Under the pieces are notes generated by a model. That model did not search any database and was not told the DNA's origin. It worked only from the letters and a program-made list of their open reading frames with translations. Below are positions 27,014 through 36,226 of a DNA stretch of 64,000 nucleotides, in pieces; the first letter of the stretch is position 1, and every line of letters begins with the position of its first letter. Source of the DNA: Kribbella rubisoli (GTDB lineage: Bacteria; Actinomycetota; Actinomycetes; Propionibacteriales; Kribbellaceae); the NCBI RefSeq assembly GCF_004217145.1, contig NZ_SHKR01000013.1, forward strand, positions 1,076,581 through 1,140,580. The letters are read 5' to 3'. Position numbers and translations under genes: made by a program.

Positions 27014-28528
27014 TCAGGCCGGTTGGCCGAGCCAGGTGTGGAGGGCTGTGGCCAGGCCGTCCAGGTTGTTGTTGTCGGTGGTCCAGGCGATATGGCCGTC
27101 GGGGCGGATTAGGAGGGCTGCGGGGGCGCCGGGAGCGGCTGGTTTGGTGTCTACGAGGTGGAGGCGGTCGGACCAAGGCGCGGCCAGGTCGCGTAGTTGT
27201 GGTGAATCCGCGAGGTTGAAGAGGACGGGCTTGCCGGCTCGGAGGTGGTCGCCGAGGCGGGTGCCGTCGGCGAACTCGAGGTCGGGGGCCGACGTTCCGA
27301 CGAGGTCGTTGTCGCTACCGAAGTCGTAGCGCTGCCACGCGCCGGAGAGCTTCTTGGCCAGGTAAGTCGCGCCGTCGGGGGTGTTCAGGAGGTCCGCGAC
27401 GACCGGGCGGAGAGCTCGCGCGTGGCGGTCGGTGCGCATGATGGTGATCTGGGCCCGGGTCCAGTCGAGGACCCATTCGCCGATCGGGTGGCGTTCGGTG
27501 GTGTAGGTGTCGAGCAGGCCGTCCGGCGCCCAGCCCTGGATGGTGGCGGCCAGTTTCCAGCCGAGGTTCACGGCGTCGCCGATGCCCAGGTTGAGGCCCT
27601 GACCGCCGAACGGTGAGTGCACATGCGCCGCGTCGCCGGCCAGGAGCACCCGACCGAGACGGTACGTCGTTGCCTGGCGCGCGTTGTCGGTGAACCGGGT
27701 CGCGGTGATGACCTTGGTGATCGTGACGTCGGCGCCGGTCACGTTGCGGAGGCTGGCTTCCAGCTCGGCCGCAGTGATCGGGGCGTCGCGGTCGATCGGC
27801 GGGCCGTCGAACTCGACAGTGAGGATGCGGCCGGGGATCGGACCGTACGCGTAGATGCCGGTGTCGGTGCTGTTCCAGCCGAGGGTCAGGTTCTCGGCGC
27901 CTTCCAGCTCGACCATCGCCTGGTGGCCGGTGATCTCGGGGTCGGTGCCGACGAAGTCGAAGCCGGCGAGCTTACGCACGATGCTCCGCCCGCCGTCGCA
28001 GCCGACGAGCCAGCCGGCCGACACTTCTTCCTCACCCAGCACAACGCGTACGCCGTCGTCGTCGGTCGTGAAGGTGGTCAGCTCGACCCCTCGGCGTACG
28101 TCGACGCCCAGCTCGGCTGCTCGTTCGGCGAGGACCTGCTCGATCGTCTGCTGCATGATCAGGAAGATGCTGGACGCCGGGCCGGCGTCGCGGAACTCGG
28201 GGTCGGTGAAGTCGACGTTGTCGGCGCCGACCAGGATGCCGCCGAAGTGGCCGGCGATGGGTGGGCGCTTCATCGCTGCAGGTGCCGGGGCGCCGGCCGG
28301 GCGGGCGAACTGCTGCAGCATCCGCTGCTGGTGCTCCTGCAGCGTGGGCGCCAAACCCCTGCGGTACAAGGCCTCTGCGGTCGGCAGGTTGATCGAGCCG
28401 GCCTTGATCGTCAGGTCCGGCTCGGTGAGCCGCTCGACCACCAGTACGTCCACCCCGGCCAGTCGCAGCTCGCAGGCGAGCATCAGTCCTACCGGCCCTG
28501 CGCCGGCTACCACCACGTCGTAATCCAT
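27014..28528 (-). CDS. FAD-dependent aromatic monooxygenase (class A flavoprotein)
   Basis: 504 residues. FAD motifs are all present: GAGPVGLM near 9-16, the DG motif GCDGGRSIVRK (176-186) and GDAAHVHSPFGGQGLN (298-313). The C-terminal thioredoxin-like domain (about 400-504) is as in PheA/TfdB-type hydroxylases. Such enzymes hydroxylate phenols or polyketides, and some inactivate rifamycins. It is divergent from a TetR gene across a 70-bp AT-rich region, which is the usual arrangement for a TetR-repressed detoxification enzyme. The substrate is unknown. Confidence 0.9.
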   Translation of the reverse strand: MDYDVVVAGAGPVGLMLACELRLAGVDVLVVERLTEPDLTIKAGSINLPTAEALYRRGLAPTLQEHQQRMLQQFARPAGAPAPAAMKRPPIAGHFGGILVGADNVDFTDPEFRDAGPASSIFLIMQQTIEQVLAERAAELGVDVRRGVELTTFTTDDDGVRVVLGEEEVSAGWLVGCDGGRSIVRKLAGFDFVGTDPEITGHQAMVELEGAENLTLGWNSTDTGIYAYGPIPGRILTVEFDGPPIDRDAPITAAELEASLRNVTGADVTITKVITATRFTDNARQATTYRLGRVLLAGDAAHVHSPFGGQGLNLGIGDAVNLGWKLAATIQGWAPDGLLDTYTTERHPIGEWVLDWTRAQITIMRTDRHARALRPVVADLLNTPDGATYLAKKLSGAWQRYDFGSDNDLVGTSAPDLEFADGTRLGDHLRAGKPVLFNLADSPQLRDLAAPWSDRLHLVDTKPAAPGAPAALLIRPDGHIAWTTDNNNLDGLATALHTWLGQPA

Positions 28529-28597
28529 CTCAGCTCCCAGGTTGTCGTCAGCAAATAGTGTACCCGGTCTAAATTTATGTCGAGTATGCTATCTGTT

Positions 28598-29224
28598 ATG
28601 GATGAGCGGCTCGGCCTGCGCGAGCGGAAGAAGCGGGAGAGCCGCCGGCGGATTGCGGACATCGCGTCGGGGTTGTTCATCGAGCGCGGGTTCGACAACG
28701 TCACGATCGCCGAGGTCGCGGAGGCGGCCGACGTCGCGCGGATGACGGTCTTCAACTACTTCCCGCGCAAGGAGGACCTCTTCCTCGATCGGCACGCTGA
28801 CCTGGTCGAAGACTTGAAGCGCGCCATCCGCGCTCGCGAGACCGGTGAGTCCGTCGTCGCCGCCGTACGGCGCCATCTGCACGAGCTCCTCGCGACACAG
28901 CACCCGCTGTCCGGCGCGCGGGACGGGAGCGAGTTCTTCTACCAGATCGTCGACGCGAGCCCGGCGCTCGTACGTCGTACGCTCGAGCACACGCGTGAAA
29001 TGGCCGACGCGCTGACCGAGCTCCTCGAGACCGAGGTAGGACCGGGCATGCAGGCCGCGGTCGTCGCCAACTTGATCGCGACCGCCGTCACGATCGTCCC
29101 CCGCGTCGCCGTCGACAAGCTGATCGCCGGACAGCCGGGCGAGCAGGTACGCCGCGAGCAGGCCGACGTCATCGACCAGACCTTCGACCTGCTCGAGGGC
29201 GGCATCGCCAACTATGGAAGCTGA
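28598..29224 (+). CDS. TetR family regulator
   Basis: 208 residues. The HTH runs RRRIADIASGLFIERGFDNV then VARMTVFNYFPRKEDLF. The start at 28598 is chosen over 28577 because TATGCT (28585-28590) stands 7 nt before it, a good leaderless arrangement. It is divergent from the flavin monooxygenase at 27014-28528 and probably represses that gene and itself. Confidence 0.88.
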   Translation: MDERLGLRERKKRESRRRIADIASGLFIERGFDNVTIAEVAEAADVARMTVFNYFPRKEDLFLDRHADLVEDLKRAIRARETGESVVAAVRRHLHELLATQHPLSGARDGSEFFYQIVDASPALVRRTLEHTREMADALTELLETEVGPGMQAAVVANLIATAVTIVPRVAVDKLIAGQPGEQVRREQADVIDQTFDLLEGGIANYGS

Positions 29225-29298
29225 GTTGCGGAACCAGTCGCTGAAGGTGGTCAGGAATCGAGAAGCGGTGTGGGGTCGGGCGAAACTAGCTTGAAGGC

Positions 29299-29907
29299 AT
29301 GACAAATCTTCGTGGTGTGGTTCTGGAAGTGGCTGACGTTGCAGAGGCCGAGCGGTTTCTGAAGGAAGCCTTCGGGCTGGATGAGCGGGTGCGGGTGCGT
29401 GAGTCGGCCGCGGACACGAGCGGTTTCCGCGGCTTCACGCTCTCGTTGACCGTAGGGCAGCCGAGCACGGTGACCAGCCTGTTCGAGAGCGCGATCGCCG
29501 CCGGTGCGACGGTGGTGAAGCCGGTCACCAAGTCGCTCTGGGGGTACGGCGGCACGCTGCAAGCGCCCGACGGCACGATCTGGAAGGTGGCCACGTCCGC
29601 CAAGAAGGACACCGGTCCCGCGACCCGCGACATCGACTCCGTCGTACTCCTGCTGGGCTGCGAGGACGTGGCCGAGAGCAAGAAGTTCTATGTGGACAAC
29701 GGGCTGACCGTGGCGCGGAGTTTCGGGCGCAAGTACGTCGAGTTCGACGGCACGGGTCCCGTGAAGCTTGGCCTGTACAGCCGCAAGGCCTTGGCCAAGG
29801 ACGCCGGCGTACCTGCCGATGGCGGTGGGGCGCACCGGATCGCGCTCACCATGGACGCGGGCACCCACGTCGACCCCGACGGTTTCGCCTGGGAGCCCGC
29901 TGCCTGA
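29299..29907 (+). CDS. Two-domain VOC family protein
   Basis: 202 residues with two tandem VOC half-barrels: LRGVVLEVADVAEAERFLKE ... LQAPDGTIWKVATSAKKD, and IDSVVLLLGCEDVAESKKFY ... DPDGFAWEPAA. The typical C-terminal Glu of each half is Lys or Glu (IWKVA, AWEPA), so metal binding is uncertain. TAGCTT at 29287-29292 precedes the ATG by 6 nt, suggesting leaderless expression. It is convergent with the HxlR gene (4 bp between). The ligand is unknown. Confidence 0.82.
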   Translation: MTNLRGVVLEVADVAEAERFLKEAFGLDERVRVRESAADTSGFRGFTLSLTVGQPSTVTSLFESAIAAGATVVKPVTKSLWGYGGTLQAPDGTIWKVATSAKKDTGPATRDIDSVVLLLGCEDVAESKKFYVDNGLTVARSFGRKYVEFDGTGPVKLGLYSRKALAKDAGVPADGGGAHRIALTMDAGTHVDPDGFAWEPAA

Positions 29908-29911
29908 TGCG

Positions 29912-30385
29912 TCAGCGCCAGTCGCTGCGATCGGCCGTGCTGCCGGGGACCGGGTCGAAGGAGACCTCCGACGCCGGCACGCGGATCCCCGACTCGGTCG
30001 TGAACGAGACGTCGACCCGTTCGCCGGACTTCGCGTGCCGTACGACGGTGGGGCCTTGGTCGCGGGGGACGTGGACATCGCCCCACTGCTGCAGGGCGGC
30101 GAGGACGATCTTGAGGTCCTCGCCGGCGGGCGTCAGGTGGTAGTCGCAGCGGGTGCGTTCCCGCTCCGCGCGGTACTCGCGCCGCTCCAGCAGTCCCGCA
30201 TCCACCATCGCCGTCAGGCGGTTGGTGAGGATGTTGGGCGCGATGCCGAGCACGTCACGGAAGTCGGCGAAGCGAGTAGTGCCCAAGTGCGCCTCGCGGA
30301 GGATCAGGAACGTCCACCGGTCGCGCAACAGGTCGAGGGCGCGGGCGATCGAGCAGTTCGGTCGGCCCGCGGTGCGGGTGCTCAT
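29912..30385 (-). CDS. HxlR family regulator
   Basis: 157 residues with the MarR-like winged helix of HxlR proteins: CSIARALDLLRDRWTFLILR (11-30), RFADFRDVLGIAPNILTNRL and YHLTPAGEDL. The Cys near the N-terminus (Cys11) is typical of redox- or electrophile-sensing members. Its ATG overlaps the stop of the MFS gene (ATGA), so the two are coupled and it probably regulates that exporter. Confidence 0.9.
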   Translation of the reverse strand: MSTRTAGRPNCSIARALDLLRDRWTFLILREAHLGTTRFADFRDVLGIAPNILTNRLTAMVDAGLLERREYRAERERTRCDYHLTPAGEDLKIVLAALQQWGDVHVPRDQGPTVVRHAKSGERVDVSFTTESGIRVPASEVSFDPVPGSTADRSDWR

Positions 30386-31611
30386 GACACCTCCTTGCGG
30401 GTGGTGTGGAGGATGGCCGCCGCCAGGATCAGGATGGCCAGCGTACCGATCACGGTGACGCCGAGGAGCAGCGCCGTACTCAGGCCGGACGCCGTCGCGA
30501 CCAGGCCGAGGGTGAGCGCGATCGCGCCCTGCAGGATGTACGCGACGAGGTAGACCGCCGCGACCGTGGCGCCTCGGTGGTGCGCCGGGGCGTGGGCCGC
30601 GATCAGGCCGAGTCCGCCGGAGAACAGCAGGCCGTACGCCGTGCCGCCGACGATCGTCGTCACGATGAAGAGCGAGACCGAGTGCCCTGTCGCCGCGAGT
30701 TCGAGCAGTCCGAGGTCGACGAGGGTGAGGACCGCGCCGAGCGGGACCAGGCGCTGCGCGGGGAACCGGCGGCCGATGATCGCGGTCGTCCCGGTGGCGA
30801 CCGAGAAGATCGCGAGCAGCAGACCGATCACGAAGATGTTCCCGGTACCGACCAGGTCACGCACGATCTCGGCGCCGAGGGCCAGGAAGACCGAGCCGAA
30901 CGCGTACGCGCCGGTGACCGCGAGGGCCGCCGCCAGGTACAGCAGGCGAGTGCCCTTGGCAACGGTAATCGGGCGCGGGCGCCAGCGGCCCTGTGCCTCG
31001 TCCTTCGTGTGCCGCGGCATCCGCCAGATGGCTGCGAGGACGCCGACGATGACCGCGACCAGGACCCAGTAGTCCAGGTGCAAAGGAGCCGGGGCGTACT
31101 CGATCAGCCCACCGCCGACGATCGTCGCGAGGGCCAGCCCCGCCGCTGTCGCCACCGTCGTGACCGATGCCGCTCGGTGCTCCTTGCCCCGGGCGCTGAA
31201 TTCGACTGCGGCAGCCGTCGCCGGCGTCAACGCGAGGCCGACTCCTGCGCCCATGAGCGCGCGGCCCGCGTACACCCAGCCCACCGACGGGGCGACCGCG
31301 AAGAGAAGTACGCCGGCGAGCATCGCGCCGACGCCGTACAACATCGTGTTCCGGCGGCCGATGTAGTCGGACACCTGGCCGAAGATCAGCAAGAACGCGA
31401 CCAGCACCACCGGGTAGACCGCGAAGATCGCCGTCGTCGCCGTGGGGGTGAGGTGCCAGGTCGAGGCATAGAGCGGGTACGTCGTGGTCGGGGCCGCGCT
31501 GGTCCACAGGCTGATGCCCGCGACGGCGGCCGCCGTCCAGAAACTGCCGCGCCGGCTCAGGCTGCGGCGGGATCGCGGAGCAGCCGAGATGGAGAGATCG
31601 AGAGTGCTCAC
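30382..31611 (-). CDS. MFS transporter
   Basis: 409 residues, 12 predicted membrane helices. The signature between helices 2 and 3 is GQVSDYIGRRN, and RALMGAGVGLALTPATAAAV resembles drug/proton antiporters. The N-terminal 20 residues are Ser/Arg-rich. It is transcribed upstream of, and overlapping, an HxlR regulator, a common arrangement for efflux pumps. The substrate is unknown. Confidence 0.88.
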   Translation of the reverse strand: MSTLDLSISAAPRSRRSLSRRGSFWTAAAVAGISLWTSAAPTTTYPLYASTWHLTPTATTAIFAVYPVVLVAFLLIFGQVSDYIGRRNTMLYGVGAMLAGVLLFAVAPSVGWVYAGRALMGAGVGLALTPATAAAVEFSARGKEHRAASVTTVATAAGLALATIVGGGLIEYAPAPLHLDYWVLVAVIVGVLAAIWRMPRHTKDEAQGRWRPRPITVAKGTRLLYLAAALAVTGAYAFGSVFLALGAEIVRDLVGTGNIFVIGLLLAIFSVATGTTAIIGRRFPAQRLVPLGAVLTLVDLGLLELAATGHSVSLFIVTTIVGGTAYGLLFSGGLGLIAAHAPAHHRGATVAAVYLVAYILQGAIALTLGLVATASGLSTALLLGVTVIGTLAILILAAAILHTTRKEVS

Positions 31612-31735
31612 AGAGGGGTCCTTTCAGGGACGGCTGAGTTGCTCGATGAAAGCCAGAACAGCTGAGTTGCTCAAAGCAATCCAGGATCCAGTGTGATGCG
31701 CGTCACTTGACGATCTCGAGGTGTCTGCAGCAAGG

Positions 31736-31765
31736 TTTACAGCGCTGCAAATACAGCGCTGTAAA
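31736..31765. promoter_or_regulatory. Overlapping LacI-type operators before the first sulfatase operon
   Basis: TTTACAGCGCTG and CAGCGCTGTAAA form a perfect 12-bp-arm inverted repeat with a CAAATA spacer. Each half is itself a palindrome centred on a CpG (TACAGCGCTGTA at 31752-31763), the style of LacI-family sites. It lies about 20 bp before the sulfatase start. The LacI protein at 36227-37225, last in the operon, is the likely ligand-responsive binder. Confidence 0.8.
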
Positions 31766-31785
31766 TGGTGAGCGAAAGGTAGTAG

Positions 31786-33249
31786 ATGCGTCCCGACATC
31801 GTCATCGTGATGACCGATCAGCAGCGGGTGGGGCTGACTCGGCGGAGTGGGTATCCGGTCGACACCATGCCGTTCGTAGACGGTTTGGCGGCCGCCGGGA
31901 CCGACTTCCGGCGGGCCTACACGGCGGCGCCGGCGTGTGTCCCGGCGCGGACGAGTCTGCTCACCGGGCGGTTCCCGAGCGCGCATCAGGTCCGGCAGAA
32001 CAGCAACGCCCGGCACGCGCGGTTCTCCGAGGACCTGCTCGATGTACTACGGGCCGCCGACTACCAGTTGCACTTCGCCGGGAAGCCGCACATGCACCGC
32101 GGCGCGCAAGACTTCGACACCTTCGCCGGCCCGTACTTCCACACCCGAGGACCCGAGCGGGACGCGGATGAGAAGGCGTTCGACGATTGGCTCGAGCACC
32201 TCGACCACGGTGTCTCCGACGAGCCCACGCCGTACGACGTGCGCTGCCAACTGCCGCACCGGATCACCACGGATGCACTCGAGGCCGCGCGAACCGCGGA
32301 CCCCGACAAGCCCGGTCTGTTCTGGGTCTCCTACCCCGAGCCCCACAACCCGTACCAAGTCCCTCAGCCGTACTTCGACCTCGTCGCGCCCGACCACATC
32401 CCGGATCGGATCGGCGGGCCCGAGGCAACAGAAACCAAGGGCGGCACCTACGCCTGGCTGCGCGAGCTCCAGGAAGAGAAGCGACCCGGGTACGACGACA
32501 ACTGGCGCCGGTACGCCGCGAACTATCTCGGCATGCTGCGCCTCCTGGACGACCAGATCCGCCGCCTGCACGAGGGCCTGAGGCAACGACCGCGCCTGAC
32601 CATCCTGCTCGCCGACCACGGCGACTACGTCGGCGAGTACGGCCTGCAACGCAAGGGCGCCGGCCTGAACGACTTCCTGATGCGGATCCCGCTGATCATG
32701 ACCGGTGACGGCATCGCGATCCAGCAGCGCGACGAGCCGGTCTCGATCGTCGACGTACTCCCGACCATCTGCGAGGCCGTCGGCCGGCCGATCCCCGACG
32801 GCGTCCAGGGTCGCAGCCTGCTCCCACTCGCGCAGGGCGAGGCGGCGCCCGAGACCGAGTTCGGCAGCATCGTCGCCGAGCAAGGCTTCGGCGGACGCGC
32901 GTACGACGTGACCGCCCGGCCGCCGCTGCACTTCGCGTACGACGGCCCGACCTTCGACGAGCTCAACACCGTCACGCAGTCCGGTGCCGCCCGGATGCTT
33001 CGCAGCGGCAACTGGAAGCTGATCGTTCACGCCGACCTGGCCGGCGAACTCTATGACGTGGACAAAGATCCGGCCGAGCTCGACAACCTCTTCGACGACG
33101 ACAACTACCTGGCCGTCAGGGCCCAGCTGCTGCACCAGCTCGCCCGCTGGCAAGCACGGCTGACCGACGACCTCCCCAACGGCAACTACGTCCCGCTCCG
33201 CCTGCCCCACAACTGGCGCTGGGCCCAACGCAGGGAGAACCAATCATGA
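31786..33249 (+). CDS. Sulfatase (Cys-type), operon 1
   Basis: 487 residues, no signal peptide. The formylglycine signature C-x-P-x-R is ACVPARTSLLTGR with Cys51; Asp11 (MTDQQR) and LADHGDYVGEYGL give metal ligands. It hydrolyses sulfate esters after conversion of Cys51 to formylglycine; no maturing enzyme is in the window. GAAAGG precedes the ATG by 7 nt. It overlaps the binding-protein gene (ATGA), so it likely removes sulfate from an imported glycan. Being intracellular suits that. Confidence 0.9.
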   Translation: MRPDIVIVMTDQQRVGLTRRSGYPVDTMPFVDGLAAAGTDFRRAYTAAPACVPARTSLLTGRFPSAHQVRQNSNARHARFSEDLLDVLRAADYQLHFAGKPHMHRGAQDFDTFAGPYFHTRGPERDADEKAFDDWLEHLDHGVSDEPTPYDVRCQLPHRITTDALEAARTADPDKPGLFWVSYPEPHNPYQVPQPYFDLVAPDHIPDRIGGPEATETKGGTYAWLRELQEEKRPGYDDNWRRYAANYLGMLRLLDDQIRRLHEGLRQRPRLTILLADHGDYVGEYGLQRKGAGLNDFLMRIPLIMTGDGIAIQQRDEPVSIVDVLPTICEAVGRPIPDGVQGRSLLPLAQGEAAPETEFGSIVAEQGFGGRAYDVTARPPLHFAYDGPTFDELNTVTQSGAARMLRSGNWKLIVHADLAGELYDVDKDPAELDNLFDDDNYLAVRAQLLHQLARWQARLTDDLPNGNYVPLRLPHNWRWAQRRENQS

Positions 33250-34505
33250 CCAAACTGACCCGCCGGACCCTGCTGGGTCTCGGCGCCGCCACCGCCGCCG
33301 CGACAGTCCTGCCCGGTTGCTCGGGAGGCAAGAAGCCGCTGCGCGTCTCCTGGTACGGGCCCGACCCGGTCACCAAGGCGCTCAACACGGCACTGACCGC
33401 GTGGAAGTCGAGCGGCGGCGTCGAGTACTCCGCGGAGAGCGCGCCGTTCGACGACTACTGGGACAAGCTCGCGACGCAGACGTCCGGCAACAACGCTCCC
33501 GACGTACTGCGGATGTCGATGAGTTACTTCAGCGACTACGCCGGCCGGAGTGCGCTGAAGGACCTTGGCTCGTTGGGGATCGACACCTCGGGCCTCGACA
33601 AGGACGTCGCCGGCAGCGGTGTTGCTGACGGCAAGAACTACGGCATCGGACAGAGCTCGATCAGCTACGCGATGTACGTCGACGAGGCCGCCGTCAAGCG
33701 CGCCGGCGGCACGGTCCCGGCGCAGGGCTGGACGTGGGACAGGTTCGCCGAGTTCGCCCGCGACTACAGCGGATCCATCCAGGGCTCGTACGGATCGACC
33801 GACCAGGCCGGGAACTTCCAGCTGTTCGAGGTGTACGCGCGCCAGCACGGCACCGAGCTGTTCTCCGACGACGGCGGAAAATTTGCCACGAGCAAGGACA
33901 CGGTCCAGGAGTGGTTCCAGTACTGGGCCGACCTGCGCACCGCGAAGGCCGCGCCGCCGCAGAATGTCAGCGCCGAGACGACCGCGATCGAGAAGTCGTT
34001 GGTTGCCAAGGGCAAAGCTCCGCTGCAGTTCGGTTGGGTCCAGCAGGTCACCTTCTACCAGCCGGTGGTCAAGAGCCCGCTGTCGGTGTTGCCCGTGCCG
34101 CAGGACACGGCCGGCGATCTCAAGGGTCAGTTCATCAAGGGGCTCGACCTGTGGTGCATCTCGGCCGCGAGCAAACATCCCGAGGACGCGGCCAAGCTGA
34201 TCGGGTACCTGCTGAACGACGAGAAGGCGATCAAGACGATCGGCATCCTGCTCGGCGTACCGCCGTCGAAGAAGGCGCGTGACCTGGTCTCGGCGGATGC
34301 CGGCTCGGCCGGGGCGCGGGCGATCAAGTACGTCGAGGACATCGCCGGCAAGGTCGGTCCGTCGCCGAAGCCGTGGCCGAAGGGGTACGGCGAGCTGCTG
34401 ACCGGTTTCGGCCGGATCGCGGAGAACATCGGCTTCGGCAAGACCAAGCCGGACGCGGGCGCGCAGGAGTTCGTCGACCTGGCCGGAAAGACTCTCGGTC
34501 AGTGA
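33246..34505 (+). CDS. ABC sugar transporter, solute-binding lipoprotein (operon 1)
   Basis: 419 residues. A twin-arginine start (TRRTLLG) and lipobox LPGC (Cys25) lead into an extracellular family 1 binding domain (NAPDVLRMSMSYFSDYAG, then GLDLWCISAASKHPEDAAKL). It overlaps the sulfatase stop by 4 nt and the permease start by one base. Confidence 0.92.
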   Translation: MTKLTRRTLLGLGAATAAATVLPGCSGGKKPLRVSWYGPDPVTKALNTALTAWKSSGGVEYSAESAPFDDYWDKLATQTSGNNAPDVLRMSMSYFSDYAGRSALKDLGSLGIDTSGLDKDVAGSGVADGKNYGIGQSSISYAMYVDEAAVKRAGGTVPAQGWTWDRFAEFARDYSGSIQGSYGSTDQAGNFQLFEVYARQHGTELFSDDGGKFATSKDTVQEWFQYWADLRTAKAAPPQNVSAETTAIEKSLVAKGKAPLQFGWVQQVTFYQPVVKSPLSVLPVPQDTAGDLKGQFIKGLDLWCISAASKHPEDAAKLIGYLLNDEKAIKTIGILLGVPPSKKARDLVSADAGSAGARAIKYVEDIAGKVGPSPKPWPKGYGELLTGFGRIAENIGFGKTKPDAGAQEFVDLAGKTLGQ

Positions 34506-35398
34506 TGGCGCGTCTCCGCCAGAGCCTCCCGGCGTACCTGTTCCTGCTGCCGTGGCTGATCGGCGTACTCGGGCTGACCATCGGCCCGATGCTGTTGTCG
34601 CTGTACTACTCGTTCACCGACTACGCGCTGCTCAACACCCCCGAGTGGACCGGCCTGCACAACTACACGGCGCTCTTCCAGGACCCGCGCTACCTGCACT
34701 CGCTGCGCGTCACGTTCATCTACGTCGGCGTCTCGGTGCCGCTCGAGATGGCGTTCGCGCTCGCGGTCGCCGTACTGCTCAACCGTGGGCTCAAAGGTCT
34801 GGCCGTCTACCGCGCGTTGTACTACGTGCCGAGCCTGCTCGGCGGCAGTGTCGCGATCGCCCTGCTCTGGCAGCAGATCTTCGGCAGCGACGGCTTGCTC
34901 AACGACATCCTCGGCGTCTTCGGGATTCACGGCCGCGGCTGGATCTCCGAGCCCGGTACGGCGTTGTGGACGCTGATCGTGCTCCGGGTCTGGCAGTTCG
35001 GCGCGCCGATGGTGATCTTCCTGGCCGGGCTGCGGCAGATCCCGGACGACGTTCTCGAGGCCGCCGAGGTCGACGGTGCGGGCCGATGGCAACGGTTCTG
35101 GCGGGTCACACTGCCGCTGCTGTCGCCGGTGGTGTTCTTCAACCTGGTGCTGCAGATCATCGGCGCGTTCCAGGCGTTCACCCCGGCGTTCGTGATCAGC
35201 GGCGGTAAGGGCGGCCCGTCGGACTCGACGCTGTTCTACACGCTGTACCTGTACCAGCAGGCGTTCGGCAACTTCCGGATGGGCTACGCCGCCGCGATGG
35301 CCTGGGTGCTACTGCTGATCATCGCGGTCTTCACCGGACTGAACTTCGTCCTCGGCCGCACCTGGGTGTTCTACGGAGACGAAGGGGTACGCCGATGA
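34505..35398 (+). CDS. ABC sugar transporter permease (MalF-type, operon 1)
   Basis: 297 residues, six membrane helices, EAA loop DVLEAAEVDGAG. The start (TGATG) overlaps the preceding stop. It pairs with the permease at 35395. Confidence 0.92.
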   Translation: MARLRQSLPAYLFLLPWLIGVLGLTIGPMLLSLYYSFTDYALLNTPEWTGLHNYTALFQDPRYLHSLRVTFIYVGVSVPLEMAFALAVAVLLNRGLKGLAVYRALYYVPSLLGGSVAIALLWQQIFGSDGLLNDILGVFGIHGRGWISEPGTALWTLIVLRVWQFGAPMVIFLAGLRQIPDDVLEAAEVDGAGRWQRFWRVTLPLLSPVVFFNLVLQIIGAFQAFTPAFVISGGKGGPSDSTLFYTLYLYQQAFGNFRMGYAAAMAWVLLLIIAVFTGLNFVLGRTWVFYGDEGVRR

Positions 35399-36213
35399 AG
35401 CGCGTGCTGGCACATCTCGGACTGTCCGCCGGCGCACTGATCATGCTCTACCCGCTGCTCTGGATGGTCAGTGCCTCGCTGCGCAAGAACACCGATATCT
35501 TCGACCACCCGGGCCTGATCCCGGAGCACCCGACGCTCGGCAACTACGCGCTCGGGTGGTCCTCGACCGGGACGAGCTTCGGCGTCTACATCATGAACTC
35601 GCTGATCATCTGCGCCGCGGTCGTGATCGGCAACGTGATCACCTGCTCGCTGACGGCGTACGCCTTCGCCCGGATGCGGTTCGTCGGCCGGAAGGCGTTG
35701 TTCGCGGTGATGCTCGGCACGATCATGCTGCCCGCGCACGTCACGCTGATCGCGCAGTACTCGATCTTCCGGAACCTGAACTGGATCGACACGTTCTGGC
35801 CGATGATCGTGCCGAGTTTCCTGGCCACCGACGCGTTCTTCGTGTTCCTGATGGTGCAGTTCATCCGCTCGATCCCGGTCGAGCTCGACGACGCGGCCCG
35901 GATCGACGGCTGCGGGTACTGGGGGATCTACCGGCGGATCATCCTGCCGCTGCTGTCGCCGGCGCTGGTGACGACAGCGATCTTCTCGTTCATCTGGACC
36001 TGGAACAACTTCTTCAGCCAGCTGATCTACCTGTCGACCAGGACCAGGCTGACCGTTCCGGTGGCGCTGCGCGGTTTCCTCGACGCGACCGGCAGCTCGG
36101 AGTGGGGAGGCCTGTTCGCGATGAGCGTGGTGACGCTGGTCCCGGTGGTCGTGGTGTTCGTGGTCTTCCAGCGGCGGATCCTGGCCGGAATGGCCCACAC
36201 CGGCCTCAAATGA
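35395..36213 (+). CDS. ABC sugar transporter permease (MalG-type, operon 1)
   Basis: 272 residues, six membrane helices, EAA loop ELDDAARIDGCG. ATGA overlap with the upstream permease. No ATPase gene follows; the LacI regulator comes 13 bp later. Confidence 0.92.
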   Translation: MKRVLAHLGLSAGALIMLYPLLWMVSASLRKNTDIFDHPGLIPEHPTLGNYALGWSSTGTSFGVYIMNSLIICAAVVIGNVITCSLTAYAFARMRFVGRKALFAVMLGTIMLPAHVTLIAQYSIFRNLNWIDTFWPMIVPSFLATDAFFVFLMVQFIRSIPVELDDAARIDGCGYWGIYRRIILPLLSPALVTTAIFSFIWTWNNFFSQLIYLSTRTRLTVPVALRGFLDATGSSEWGGLFAMSVVTLVPVVVVFVVFQRRILAGMAHTGLK

Positions 36214-36226
36214 GATCCTGCCAGGT

